A stretch of DNA of 64,000 bases from Leucaena leucocephala (GCA_037074615.1 CM073569.1:2052001-2116000); one strand, 5' to 3'. Positions 48,477 to 60,836 are shown, counted from the first letter of the stretch. Notes: generated by a model from the sequence alone, not told the origin. Numbers and translations are program-made.

Positions 48477-51411
48477 TCACTGAAAGGGATTCATACTATC
48501 AGAGTTACAGCTAGAATCTTTATTGGATCTATCATACTCAACAGAGGGGGAGCTTGAGTTCTTCCAGAGCCAGTCGGTTGAAAAAGTCTGTGGCGACTGA
48601 TATTCCTGTTTCAAACACCCAGCCAAACTAAGCTGATCACCATAGAAATGTTGCTTTGATCTTGCAGCATTCACGTTCAGTGGCTCAGTATCTCGCATGG
48701 TCCCCAACTGGAAGCAGCTGCTAACAATAGTAGAACTATTTCTTGACTCTGAGACCACGTCCGAGGGAACTTGTGAGATATGAGGCCACATGTTGTCTGA
48801 GGTAGAGTCAAAACCGAGATAGCTCGTGCTTCCCAATCCTTTCTGTAAGAAATTGTGCTCGTCTGCTTCAGAATTCAGTCCAAACCTGTGGGGTCCTCAG
48901 TTATAACATCAATATGATCTATTTTTTCCCCCAAGTTATGCAAGATAAGAAAAAACTGTTTAATAAAAACTAGTTGTATGTTCTAAGGAACTCTAACTCA
49001 AAACCACATCACTATTGCATCCCAACCCACTCACTAACTGAGCTTACAAGCATACAAATGAAGCCAAAGGCAAAAGGCTCCAGGATTGTTGCAGCCATGG
49101 AATCCAAAATCAACCTAGCCTCTATTCTATTAATTAATGTGAACCTAATGGACTCTTTCCTTCCAGACATAAAATTTGTACGATCTATGCTCTACATATG
49201 GCTTTCTAAATACTCCTTCTATGGTCAGAAACATAAGATTTATAACAAATATTTAAGTTGCCAACAAATAAGAAACATGATTTAGTCCAAATTGCCAAAT
49301 TCATCTTTACCACTGTGTTCCCCTTCACATTCAATCTTTCCTAAATTTAAAGCCAAAAAGCTTTTGCCACCTACACTATGCATTTCTCAAACATCCACAG
49401 TAGAGGCATAGGATGCATTTCTCAAACATCCACAGTAGAGACACAGGCTTCTGTTGACACAGACGAGGAATTATGACCAGCTTAAGGACTCTCAATATAT
49501 GCTATTTTTCAATGTGTCAATATATTCTATTTTAATTTAAAAAAAAGGTACTTGTGGAAGATTTCGTGCCAGCTCACTGATGATCAAAAAATTTAAAACC
49601 ATATCAGATAAATAAAAAGAATAGGCATATTCACAATAACCTTCAAATACATCCCAAATTTAATAGAAAGGATGCCTCAAAGGTGTGGACTGAGTTTCTG
49701 GATAGGAGTCGTTCTTAAAACAGTATCTCGCCACCACTAATACGTATTGAGGCAAACATAAAATAATCCACTCATGTCCAGAGTTTTGCTTCCACTGTAT
49801 CAAAAATTAAGATCAGTCATCCTGCTATTTAGTTTATCAATACACGATCAGCGATGCCTTTGATTATCAAGCCATCCCCCACTACTGCGTTCCTTTTCAC
49901 CCTTTGAAAAGGTAGAATCCTAGGGCATTTTCTTCACAGAATTGATCAAATAACAAAAGCACAACTACAACATCTTTTGAATAAAAAATCCCTAGAACAC
50001 CAAATTATAATATCAGATTTATGTTAGGGAAACTACAATCAATTGTAAACAGATAGGATAATACAGTTCATGACAAGTCTGTTCCGGGAAGGGTCAGGCC
50101 CCAATGATCAGTTTTGGACTCAGTGAGAGCACCATAAAAAGCCAAGCTCAAGACTCAACCCAGATACACTATTCCCAAACTATGGTCAGCTTTCATTCAA
50201 AACACAGTACTTCGAAGAAAGGCAAGGATGAAACTTCTATTTAAGATTATAAACCTAACAGCAAAATCTGAAAAAGGGCTAGATTAAAATTGTTGAGATT
50301 CTAGTTCATTCAAATGCATCTTATCAACTAGACAAACCAAGCTGTAAAACATGCAACTCAAAACTTGAAAACTCCAGGTCCTGTACTTCCTCCTAATTCT
50401 CCATCCCAAACATCATAATGATTTACACGTTAGGTAACTTAGTATTTCAGCTACTCCATTAATCATATAACACATGTATCAAAGAAGGTCGCTTTGTATG
50501 CAACACAACTAACCACAATAAAAAAAATACTTCAGACAGAATAAATCAAACTATTAGAAGATGCAAAGGAAAATGGAAATACCTGTAATCTTTCTTGCTA
50601 ATCTCACCGGGAAGAGACTGCATCTGAAGCTGTGATACGTTATTTCCAAGGTTCAAACCATCACGAGCACCATTTCCGTGCAAGGGCAAGCTCTGGAAGC
50701 TTCCAGAGCCACTTCTGCTCCCAGCAGCAACAACGTCCAATGCCGAATTGGACGAAGACTGAGAAGCAGCTTGTTGCGATTCCACAGGCTTTCTTGAACG
50801 GTAACGACGGCGTATCATGTGTCGTTCACAGTACTTAGAGTCCGGATGCGCATCTCTCGAGCATCTCCACTTCTTCCCATCCGTCCTTCGACACCTCCCG
50901 GGCTCTGGGTCGATCTTCTTCCCGTAATACGAACAATAACCCACTGAATCAAAAATAAAAAAAGGAATCAAACATGATACTTCAAAAATCTGAGCCTATG
51001 GTGTCTAATACATATAAGCCAGTGGTTTCAAATTAGGCGTTTGAAGGCTTACAAGTCGGGTGATGAACGAACTTCGGCGGCATCAATTCGAGACTCCTGC
51101 GAATGGGAATGAGGAGATCGAGGGGAACGGCCAAACCAGCCTTGAGGTACTTAAAGATGAGAGCTTGGTGTTCAAGCTCCTGCCACTGCGCCACCGTGAA
51201 CGGTGGTTGGACCGCAATCCACATCGGCGGAGAGTTCATTTCGATCTCCTTGTTCTTCTTCTGGTACGTTGTTATGCTTTACTGCTTTCAAGTTTTGGGC
51301 ACATAAGAAGAGTGATTCAACGAGGAAGCCAGCCAAAAAGAAAAACAAGGAGCAGAGAGAGAGAGAGGCGGTTACCTCGGAGTGGAAGAGAGACAAAAGC
51401 AGCGCGGCCAT
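48477..51411 (-). CDS. Growth-regulating factor (GRF) transcription factor
   Basis: GRFs are plant transcription factors that promote leaf and meristem cell proliferation with GIF co-activators. Exons on the minus strand are 51376-51411, 51053-51260, 50583-50943 and 48477-48885, in phase, giving 337 aa. The QLQ domain (about 31-67; PPFTVAQWQELEHQALIFKY, then PLDLLIPIRRS) binds GIF. The WRC domain (about 82-125) has its zinc ligands C99, C109, C120 and H123 in the C-X9-C-X10-C-X2-H pattern, and RRRYRSRKPVE follows. The C-terminal exon is Ser/Asn-rich. The start is uncertain. The upstream micro-exon MAALLLSLFHSE joins in phase to an acceptor at 51260, but translation could also start at the in-exon ATG at 51239 (MNSPPMW, 318 aa). 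Intron 3 is 1.7 kb. The gene looks intact. Confidence 0.9.
49384..49443. repeat. Short tandem duplication in GRF intron 3
   Basis: The segment tgcatttctcaaacatccac continuing to agtagag occurs twice in a row, at about 38-bp spacing, with small differences just after it (gcatagga versus acacaggc). Confidence 0.65.
50780..50801 (-). promoter_or_regulatory. miR396 target site in GRF
   Basis: The minus strand reads CCGTTCAAGAAAGCCTGTGG and then AA, the conserved GRF target of miR396, encoding the RSRKPVE segment just after the WRC domain. Pairing with miR396 has the usual one-base bulge. This implies post-transcriptional silencing of the gene by miR396. Confidence 0.9.
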
Positions 51412-51510
51412 GATTGATTGGAAGAGATGAAGGTAGCCGAACAAGAAGGACCTGAGAGATGCGAGTGAGAGATCTTTTTGCTTGCTTGCTTCCTCTCTCG
51501 CCCTTCTTCT

Positions 51511-51619
51511 ATACATACATACATACATACATACATACATACATACATACATACATACATACATACATACATACATACATACATACATACATACATACAT
51601 ACATACATACATACATACA

Positions 51620-51650
<31 letters not shown>
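51511..51650. repeat. (TACA)35 microsatellite upstream of GRF
   Basis: About 140 bp of uninterrupted atac units, some 100 bp upstream of the GRF start at 51411, within its probable leader or core promoter. On the GRF strand it reads (TGTA)n. Open frames of alternating Tyr-Val-Cys-Met or Thr-Tyr-Ile-His here are repeat translations. Confidence 0.95.
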
Positions 51651-51652
<2 letters not shown>

Positions 51653-52970
51653 TAATTTTTTTTTTGTCCTTTTCCCACAAGCGACACTCACCGCACCGAA
51701 AGTCGGTTCAACGGCGAACCGGATTGATTTTTTTAGATGAAATATCGATCCAGCGAGATAATCTCCACATTTACTTCAACATAAATCAAAATTAATGTTC
51801 CAATCCGTCCTAAAGAATTCTCTGATCTCTATTAATAATGTTGAATGCCTTGGCAGAATCACTAGTGACAATCACTTTTTTCTTCTTGTTTTGGAGGAAA
51901 GAAAATCAACAATAGTATTTTTGAGTCCTTTCCGAATAGGCAAACTACATATACATAACGATAATATTGCATATCCCATCTTAACATGCAGCTGAACCCA
52001 CACAAGGCTGGAACTCTCAAGTGAAGAAGACTTTCATGGATCAGCACTATCAATATGGCGTAAAGCACACAGCAAAGGGAGTTTAATAGGAACTCGAGTT
52101 GATTCCCAATCTTGACCAATCTAACTAATTTTCTAAAAAACTTTTCTTATCTTCCTTAACTTTTTTACTTAATTATTATTGAAAAAATATCAATAAAAAT
52201 AATTTAAAATAAATAAATAAATAAATATAAAAAATATATCTTATATTTAAGAGTAATATTAACTTTCTAATTAAATTAGGATTAGCTAAATATTAAATAT
52301 TAATATTAATGTATTAGCTAATATATTCGTACTTGTTAAAATTTACTGTAAGCCATTTAGACTTAAAATTGGCTTCTCAACTTAAAAAGTCAATTTAGAC
52401 TTGAAATTATGTTTAAATTAATTTTGAGTCTAAATGACTTTTGGGTGAGAAATCAACTAAACCATTTTTTATTATATTTAAATATTATAAAATTAACTTT
52501 TTAATATATATTAATCTAAATAAATTTTTATTCTGTTAGATACTTTTGGTGAGTTCAAGCATGGAGAAAAAAGGCCTTATATAGGCTTTAGATCATGCCA
52601 ACTTGGCTTTTGATTCTGCATTTAACGAATCCTCTTGAGAAAGACTCTCTCTGTGATATGATCAATTTTTCTTTCTGTTTAATATGAAAAATTTCATATA
52701 GTCAGGATGGTTGAGTTATTGTGGATTCAATTTAATTTTAATTATCTAATAGTTTCTACGTCATGTCTTTGCTAATTTGCTTTCATGTTTTCAGTTTCTT
52801 CGAAACTTCAAAAGAAACATTTAGTGAGAAGTTTGCTTGTGTTTTCCTTATCAATGCATTTTTGTCCCTGTTGCTTAATTGAATATTAATAGAAGCTTAG
52901 TTTGAATTCGTTTTAATCATTTATCTTCCATCCTTCTATGGAATTTTTCCCTTGACAAATTTTTCTCCTA
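51651..52970. other. Spacer between GRF and MOB1-like remnant
   Basis: AT-rich, with no recognisable gene. I searched it for a first MOB1 exon (family start MSLFGLG) and found none. The open frames at 51795-51995 and 51862-52119 have no features. Confidence 0.45.
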
Positions 52971-52973
52971 CAG

Positions 52974-54585
52974 AAGCCAAACAACTTTTCGCCCAAAAGA
53001 GTGCATCTTCAGGGAGTAAGGTTGGTTCCTTCTTTTGAAGCATACTTTGTGGATATTTTGAAAATGCAGCATTATGGTTTACCATGTTGTGTCCCAACTT
53101 CTCAAGTATGCTATCAACTTCAAGCTTTGTGCCATGGCCGTAAATGTCAACTATTCTGTTTGTTATTTTGCACGGAGAACATCTTAGACAGCACATTGAT
53201 GCCACATTAGGTAGTGGAAATCTAAGGGAAGCAGTAAAGCTACCTCCTGGGCAGGATTTAAATGAGTGGCTTGATGTCAATAGTAACTCTCATTCTCTTT
53301 TTTGCTTTGTTGGGAGTAGGCCATTAAATTGTTGATTATTGTAATTTCTTCTTGCCTCTCGTTCTGCTGTTTTGCCCAAACTTAACTCTAGCATGTTCCT
53401 CTTCAATTTCAAAATGCAATAATCTGAGTTTCTTCTGGTCCATATTGCGGCTGTAGATTTCTTCAACCAGGTGAATTTGCTTTATGGCACCCTTACAGAG
53501 TTTTGTACCCCTGAGAATTGCAGGACAATGTCTGCTGGACCCAAGTATGGCATGCTTGATTGAATCAAAAAAGTGCATGCTTATAAAAATGCAGTTAATT
53601 GAATGGTCATTTCTCTCCATTCTTTTCCCCCTCCTATTACATGAGTTGACTGTAAAAATAGATTTCAGATGAAGCAGTTCAAAATACTACATTTACATTT
53701 ACCTTTCTCTTTGAAGTCATTGTTTAATACTCACTGATTATTTCTTCAACCATTATCACAATAGTCAATTGCACTGAATTATACTCCTTCTAATCCTTAA
53801 CATAAGAGATAGTTAATTTTTTTGGATAGATTAAGGAAACTAAATAAAACGATTAAAATCTGATCCCTCAAAATAAATTCATATCATGTATTCTTCAATA
53901 TACCTAAACTAATTAATTAGTTTTTATATTAGTTATAATTAACTGATTTATTTAATTTTTTAATTTATTTAAGAAAGTACTAAATGTAGGTAACTCTCAT
54001 TTTGTCCTCTTTGTTTGATAACTTTCAGGAATGAGTATAGGTGGGCAGATGGTGTACAAATTAAGAAACCTATCGAGGTTTCGGTGCCGAAATATGGAGA
54101 ATATCTAATAGACTGGATTGAGTCACAGCTCGATGATGAATCCATATTCCCACAGAAGCTTGGTAAAGTTTTATATCTATTTTTTCCCTTTAGATAATAG
54201 ACTATTCTTTGTAATCTTCATATATGTATTGAAACAAGTCAAATTTTGTAGGTGCACCATTTCCTCCCAACTTCAATGATGTTGTGAAGACAATATTCAA
54301 GCGATTGTTCCGTGTGTACGCTCACATATATCATTCACACTTTCAGAAAATTGTCAGCCTCAAAGAAAAGACTCATCTTAACAACACAGGTCTCTGCAAA
54401 GTCATAAGACTATGTATGGGGACTAATATCTGCCCAATGCCGAAAGGTTAAAGAAGTTGGTGACCTGATGACAGGGAAGCCAGCAACTGAAATCCCGATG
54501 AACGGCTGCCATAACTATAAGGGTCATGAGGTAGCGAAATTTCTTGTCAATAACACATGCTTCAAGCATCTTATGAATTTAGTCA
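52974..54585 (+). pseudogene. MOB1 kinase-activator gene, decayed
   Basis: MOB1 proteins activate NDR/LATS kinases. Exon-like blocks keep high identity and order: 52974-53020 (SQTTFRPK), 53174-53282 (LRQHIDATLGSGNLREAVKL), 53451-53549 (VDFFNQVNLLYGTLTEFCTP), 54029-54162 (EYRWADGVQIKKPIEVSVPK, then SQLDDESIFPQKLG) and 54252-54388 (FPPNFNDVVKTIFKRLFRVY, then HIYHSHFQKIVSLKE). Defects follow. No first exon MSLFGLG is present. Block 1 is frameshifted in its A-run, running into taa. The acceptor before block 2 reads gcac and the one before block 3 reads gcgg, both lacking AG. The donor after block 3 is gcatgc. Block 4 has extra bases at its start. The last exon survives only as a trace near 54556 (NNTCFKHL). 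The strong conservation of the remaining blocks suggests recent decay. Confidence 0.8.
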
Positions 54586-54789
54586 TAAAATTCATTGTCG
54601 GTAAAATTCATAAGCTTTTGGATAACGCGAGCATACTGACCAAAGGGGGAGAAGACAATTTAGAAAGTACTGCCACTTGAAAGAAAACATGATTCCCAAA
54701 TTCCAATTGAGAAAAATAATATGTTTCATGATAAAAAAAGATAGATGAAACCAACAGTGATTGAATTGGCAAGAATAAGCTGAAAAGTC

Positions 54790-56579
54790 AAAACCAAGCT
54801 ACCATGAAGGGCAAGGATCCCCAATCTAATGGGCCTTGACTTGAAAACAACCAATAATAGATACGATAACTGAAAATAGAGAAGAACAACATATACCTTC
54901 CTTGCTGCCAATTTAGACTGTTGCTCACTTTTAGCACCTGGGCAGACCTAATCATACCATTTAAATTTAGATGTAAGAAATATGAACACTCAACAGCTAC
55001 GATCAGAAGAAGCGAGACTTACGTGAACTTTACAAGCATCAAAATAGTTAATGCACAATAGAGGCACATCCCCCAATCAAATTCGTATTTATAATAGATG
55101 AAATCAAGACCATTACAAACAGAAGTTCAACATCAATTGTCATGTAAATCACAAGTTAAAAACAACAATAACTGAACAAATCGTGCCAATCCCTAGAAAG
55201 GACAATACCATCTTGCCATATGCAAAGATGAGAGCAGTTGTTTTAAGTTCCCTGATCCTCATAATCACAGCTCCAAAACGCTGCAAAGGATCACATCACA
55301 AAAACATGAGCAGATATGCTATTAACAATGACATAGGTCAGCATGTATACTGTTTCAGCCAAATTTTACATAAAGAGAACTAATTGATATTGATGGTGAT
55401 TTTAATATAACAACATCAATAAACCAAGCATCTTTGGGTCAGATGAGTACAAATTAAGGGAAATAACCAATAATTTACTTCGAAGAAAACAAATAATTTG
55501 CACGCCTCAAATTTTGCCAACATGCTGTACTTACCTTCGGATTATTCTCTGCATTTCGTGCATGAAGGGCAATTTCTTTAAGGTTCACCTTACAGTCCAA
55601 ATTGACTGTGGAAACAATATTCCTAGAAGTAGAGAATAGATACATTGTCATAATGTTCCGTCGTAAGTAAAAACAACTCTTGTCATATAACAATTTTAGA
55701 ATTTTCACCAAAAAAATTAGCATGTTGTGAATCCATCTTAAAAGAACATATACAGAGATATCCAAGTAAAACAAGAGTCCAGCAGGGGAGTCTAAAGCCC
55801 ATTTGATGCTTGAAATTGCTTAATTGAGCTATGGACAGCTTGATAAGGCACAGTAATGACATCACATTAAGCAAGAACTAAACAGAAGCTCAATAATTTG
55901 ATCAGCATATGCAAAAAATATTTACTTACTGCATTCAGCAACATTCCCTTTTTTTTAAAGATATTATTGTTAGGCATCACAAGATGTACCACATATGAAT
56001 GAAATCAGGGTCATTTAATTAAGATATTTCTGTTACTGAGTTTTTTTTTTTTTTTTGCCAGCACTCCTGTTACCGTTGTTACAGATATTAACATATACTA
56101 TCTCTGTAATTACTTTATGCCAGCCACCTTGCCTGTTTTCTTTCTTTTTTTTTTTTTTTTGTGTTTGCTATATTGGTCCCACTTTTATGGGAGTACAGCC
56201 TAATACTATAAGCCTTGTATCACTACTTATTATCAGTAATTCTGGGACTCTAAGGTGAATAAGAGAGCAACAGAGATAGCCAAACATTGTAGTAAAACCT
56301 GCTAACGACATCACATTTAGGCATAACTAGATTAAGAATTGGTGGTTGAAAGACCAGAGAGGATTCAATGAACATAATCACACGCATCATCAGTAAACTT
56401 ATAAAAACTGCACAATTTATCAAAACGTATTTATCTCACGGAATCCATCAGACAGCACAGCAAAGTGTAAACTAGGAAGCATCTAAGAAAACGGCTACTC
56501 ACTGAAGGGTAGGCACAATTCCAGAAGGGTGCTTCTTTAGATCTACTGGTTGGCTCCCTTCCAATCCTAGTTCAGCCAT
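54790..56579 (-). pseudogene. TATA-binding protein gene lacking its second half
   Basis: TBP binds the TATA box through two direct repeats of about 80 residues that form a saddle. On the minus strand, exons 56503-56579 (MAELGLEGSQPVDLKKHPSG and IVPTLQ), 55535-55622 (NIVSTVNLDCKVNLKEIALH), 55209-55280 (RFGAVIMRIRELKTTALIFA, then YGKM) and 54897-54947 (VCPGAKSEQQSKLAARK) join in phase with good splice sites. They give the N-terminus and first repeat. The next exon is only a frame-shifted trace (about 54790-54842, PIRLxxLAxxHG), and the rest of repeat two is absent. The family motif VCTGAKSE reads VCPGAKSE here. Without the second repeat a functional saddle cannot form, so I call it a 3'-truncated pseudogene. 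A short transcript is possible since the front half is intact. Confidence 0.8.
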
Positions 56580-56639
56580 TCCTATATGATATTATATCTT
56601 CTTCAAGCAATAGACCACAACCAGGAAGCCTATCAACAA

Positions 56640-59600
56640 GCAACAATATTTCAGACTACTTAGCGGTTTCTTTTCCTAAAATCAAAATTAGGAACCAAAG
56701 TAAATTGATAGATTTAAGTAAAACATTAGCGTTTTTATAGTACTAATGGACAAGTGTAAAGCAAGGCCCGCCATACAGCGAGTTAAGACCCCTCGGCTTG
56801 AATAATATCAATCCTATGCATAATGCATAACGAAATAAACTACTTTTCTAAGGTGGTAGTCGTCATCATTTTCCATTTTTTTAATTTTTTATGACGTAAC
56901 TAAATTTAAATTTTGATTGGGTCTGACAGGCTGGGTCAACTAGGACTGGTCTGGTTTAAAAGAGACGCATCCATTAACGGTTTCAAAATTGACATGTCGA
57001 TTGTCATATACAATCTCCTGTCATCTGTCAAAAAAGAAAACGCATCTATTTTCTTCACTGTCTTCATTCCTCGTCATCTTTTAGTTGAATGAATCCAGCC
57101 TTAAATTTCTACCACAGACTAATCCCTCCCTTAAAATTGATACAAAACCACAAAATTTACTGCAAGCTTTGGCGGGGTGATGGGTTTGGATGAATCTAGA
57201 TCCTTTCTGTTTCTGATTTGCGCGGATTCTTTTTACGGAAATAATTTTTAAAATATTAAAACAAATTGAAGATTTTTTTTATACAATAGTATTAAAGTTA
57301 ACTATTTAACGATAAAATGGCATGGATACCATAATTAATAAGTAACGATATTATTAAAATTAAACTAAAGATATAATTATTAATATATACATAGATATAT
57401 GATTGATAATATTAATTTGTATATTTATATATAAAACTAGCTATTTCTCCTTCTTGAGGAAGCAAAAAAATATACTATAATTAATTATTTATAATTATTA
57501 GAAATTATTATTATAATTAAAAATTTAAAATATTATATAATTAATTAATAAAATTAATGATTAATAATTATTATGAAGTTTTAAATTTTTTAAAAATTTA
57601 AAATAAAATTATTGATTATAATTTATAAATATGATTTAAAAATATGAGTAAGATCTAGTGGCCATGGAATACCTCTAACTATTGATTGGTTGATGATTGA
57701 TGAATATCAATATATTTTTTTAAAACGCTATGGTCAACCCACAAATTGATTTCAATTTTTTTTTTTAAGAAAAACACTCTAGATACAAAATAAGGAGGGA
57801 GAGAGGCTAGGGAATCACAATTCTACCTATAATAAATTGTTTGAAAGTTGACGATTTATTCTAAAAAACTTTAGAAAAGCATATGAATACATATAAATTA
57901 TGGATCATTCGAACTTCGAAGAGCGACGCCACTTGCATATTTTTTTTTTATTTCCACGGTGGCAAATAGTTTGCGTTCTTAGAATCATAAGACTCGTTTA
58001 GATAAATTTAAAAATATTTTTAGATAAATTCTTCTAGAAAAGAGTTTATTAAAAAAAATAATTCTGAATAAATAAATATTTTAATTATTATTACCAAAAT
58101 GACTTATATGATTAATAAATTATCAGAAAATATATAAGATAAAAAATAATAATTATCCATCAGCTTATATCCCATCATGCCATCATTGCCACTATTTATG
58201 ATGTCATCTTCTTCCTCGTTGAACACAAGTAGACGGAGATGACAAGCACCATTAGGCTAATGACGTTAAAGAAGACAGAGGAGCACCATAAGCATCTTTT
58301 TCCTCTAGCACAACGATGCCTTGCGACGGAGACCAAATCTGCGACGACACCTTGATGACGGAGAAGCAAATATGTGATGACGCCTTGACCAGATCTTTAA
58401 GTAGCACAACGAAGTCCAAGTAGCGACGGAAGAGCTGAAGACGAAAAGCAGGAGGCAGACAAGCAAAGGGAGGAGAAGGGAAGAGATAGTGAAAAAAATA
58501 ATAGCAAAATAGTTATTGGAAAGCTATTTCTAAGAGTTTATTTAAAATTATTGTTTTAAACTATTATTTTACTCAAAAATATTTATAGGGCAAAAATAAC
58601 TGTTTATTTAAAAATTTTATAAAAATATAGTGTACCTTAAAAACTCTTATAAAACTTTAATTTTGTGTGTATTCAAACACACACATAGCATTTGTTTGCG
58701 TGTACAATCAATAAGCATATTTATTCAAGTTGAAACGATATTTATTTTATAAATCATAACATTATAATTAAAAAAATTAAATTAGGGTTTTAAAATGTCA
58801 ATCCAAATATAATAGAAGGTGTTATGTGATGAAACGTGTAGAATCTTAACCACGGAATAAATTAGGGCAATTGCTCAAAGATATCCCATGGGTAAGTATT
58901 TTGTCCTAAAGCTAATGAATTCAATTTAACGAACCAAGTTCTTACGAGGAAATAAGTTTAACTTAAAAAGACTAAATTACCCTTAGTTAGTTAAAACGGA
59001 AAAAATAAAAGAAAATAAAAAAAGTTGCTATAACAAAGTGCCCATGGAATACCTCTGCTAAGGCTGGGGGCAGGGGTATCTTAAAAGCCGGGGACAGTTC
59101 CCTGGTTGAAGGTTTTATGCTCAGACTTGAAGGGGGCAGGCCACCTCACAGTTGAATTGTGGAGATGCTTGATGGCCCTTAAGAGAGTTTGGGATCGAGA
59201 TGCCAGAAATTTAATTACAAAGAAGTGATTCTTCTGAAGATGTTCATTTGAATAATCACGATATTCCAAACACCCATGAGGATTGGGAGGTGATATTGGA
59301 GACCAAGAACATGTTGAACCAGGATTGGCATGTAGATATCCATGTTGTCTTTCATTCCAGCTTATCAAACAAAAAAAAATTGCCATGGAATGCCATTGCA
59401 TAAGAGTGGAGCTTTCTACATAAACTTAAACATATGTTGTATACAGTGAACAAAATTAAAATTGCACACGTTGCACGCATTGTATGTGAGAAGAGACTAT
59501 GGAAAAATATTGCCAGTAGCTGAAGCTTTATGCAAACAGTTATGATATATTGTTCCACAGGTTGAAGAAAATTTGCACATATTATATTAATTAGCTAGAG

Positions 59601-60700
59601 TTTTTGCGCCCATATGTTTTTCAAGGAAATTTTTGGCCGTATTTACGAGAAACAACCAACATATGGGAATGGTTGCCTATGGGTTATGGCCGCTTAATTT
59701 TTATAAGGTATGGTTGTACTATGATAATGTTTGAGTGTTCTGATTGTTCTTTGGATATATATCCTAGCTGGTGGTTTTTTATGAAAAAAATACGTAATAT
59801 AACGCCATGATGGCTACACAGATATGACCCTAAAATTGAATATCTAATAATAGGATTAGAATCCTGTAATTAGTATAAAAGAAAAATGTCATACCAAGAG
59901 ATGTTCACTTCTCATGAAAAGGGTTTTATGTTTTTTTTTTCATGAAAATTTGTTGTCATTTTTTGAAACTGTCCAAAGGGTGTGATGTTTTTGCAGCACG
60001 CGCCAGTAGTTTTTCCCGTTTGATGAACGGTTAACAGAAAGTTATCGTAGCCTCTAGATGCTAACTTTTCATGAGAACGCATCTTATGTAGATTATATAT
60101 TGAAAAAGAAGGTACGAATATAAAGGAAAATTGGCATGTGCATGCACCTATGATAAATGTGTGCATCATATCTGGAAAATGCACTTACTTTACTAATAAA
60201 ACTTTATGAAATCTGGAACAACTCAGGGGAATTGCATTGAACAGATACATTATATTATATACTAATCCACTCTTTTAATATATAATCTAGTCATTGAATT
60301 TATTTTTATTATTAATATAAGATATATTTTTTATATTTATCAATTTTTTTTAAAAATATTTTTATTAATATTTTTTTAATAATAATTAAATAAGAAAGTG
60401 AAAGTTAAAAAAATAATTATATGTGTTTTAAAAAATATATATTATATTTATTAATTTAATTAAATAAATTATATATTAATGATGGGAGGGATAATCCATT
60501 TACTTGCTTCCTATATTAATTAAGGTTTAAGGTTTACAACTGCCTGCTAGAAAATTACGGGGCTGTCGTAATAGAAGGATCTTCTTCTCCTTTTGCCCAT
60601 CATGCGAAGGAGTTCTTGCCACTACACACGCTTTATATTCTTACTTACCATGTTTGACCACACTCTTACCGCCGTTGACTCTCTCATAACTCCGCCGAAC
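56640..60700. other. Intergenic region with MITE and unassigned open frames
   Basis: 56.6-57.2 kb is probably the old TBP promoter and leader. 57.2-59.0 kb is very AT-rich and contains the element at 57985-58640. A GC-richer island at 59040-59400 has a minus-strand frame of about 100 codons (PGSTCSWSPISPPNPHG, then FLASRSQTLLRAIKHLHNST) that I do not recognise; its first ATG is at 59401. 59.4-60.7 kb shows nothing convincing. Confidence 0.4.
57985..58640. mobile_element. MITE-like element with GC-richer core (copy M7)
   Basis: Starts actcgtttagataaattta and has 'gattaataaattatcagaaa' on the left. On the right it has 'agtttatttaaaattattgt' and 'caaaaatatttata'. These match M6 (3160-3900). The core of about 340 bp (58150-58490) is GC-richer with repeated gatgacg and gcgacgac motifs, as in M6. 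Confidence 0.5.
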
Positions 60701-60722
60701 TGGATCTAGCTTAATCAATTGA

Positions 60723-60836
60723 GATGGTGCGTTCAGAGCAAGCACTAATGATGCTGGTGTTGGTTGTATCCTTAAAGATTTTGATAGCAACTTGCTCATG
60801 AGCTTCCGTCAAAATGACAAAAGAAGGCCTTCGTGA
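60723..60836 (+). pseudogene. RNase H-like domain fragment
   Basis: The frame reads DGAFRASTNDAGVGCILKDF, then DSNLLMSF, and stops at 60834. This resembles the start of the plant RNase H-like (RVT_3) domain, which usually reads DG.F....AG.G...RD..GN. Such domains occur in LINE remnants and in stand-alone plant genes. Only one strand-order motif is present, so it is at best a fossil. Confidence 0.4.

Noticed and set aside
51172..51691. Long open frames on both strands at the microsatellite
   Set aside because: They translate the (TACA)n repeat into Tyr-Val-Cys-Met or Thr-Tyr-Ile-His periodicities. Only the MAALLLSLFHSE piece is used, as the possible first GRF exon.
53541..53555. Possible GC-AG intron donor (tatg|gcatgc) in the MOB1-like gene
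   Set aside because: GC donors exist, but here other splice sites and frames are also broken, so it does not rescue the gene.
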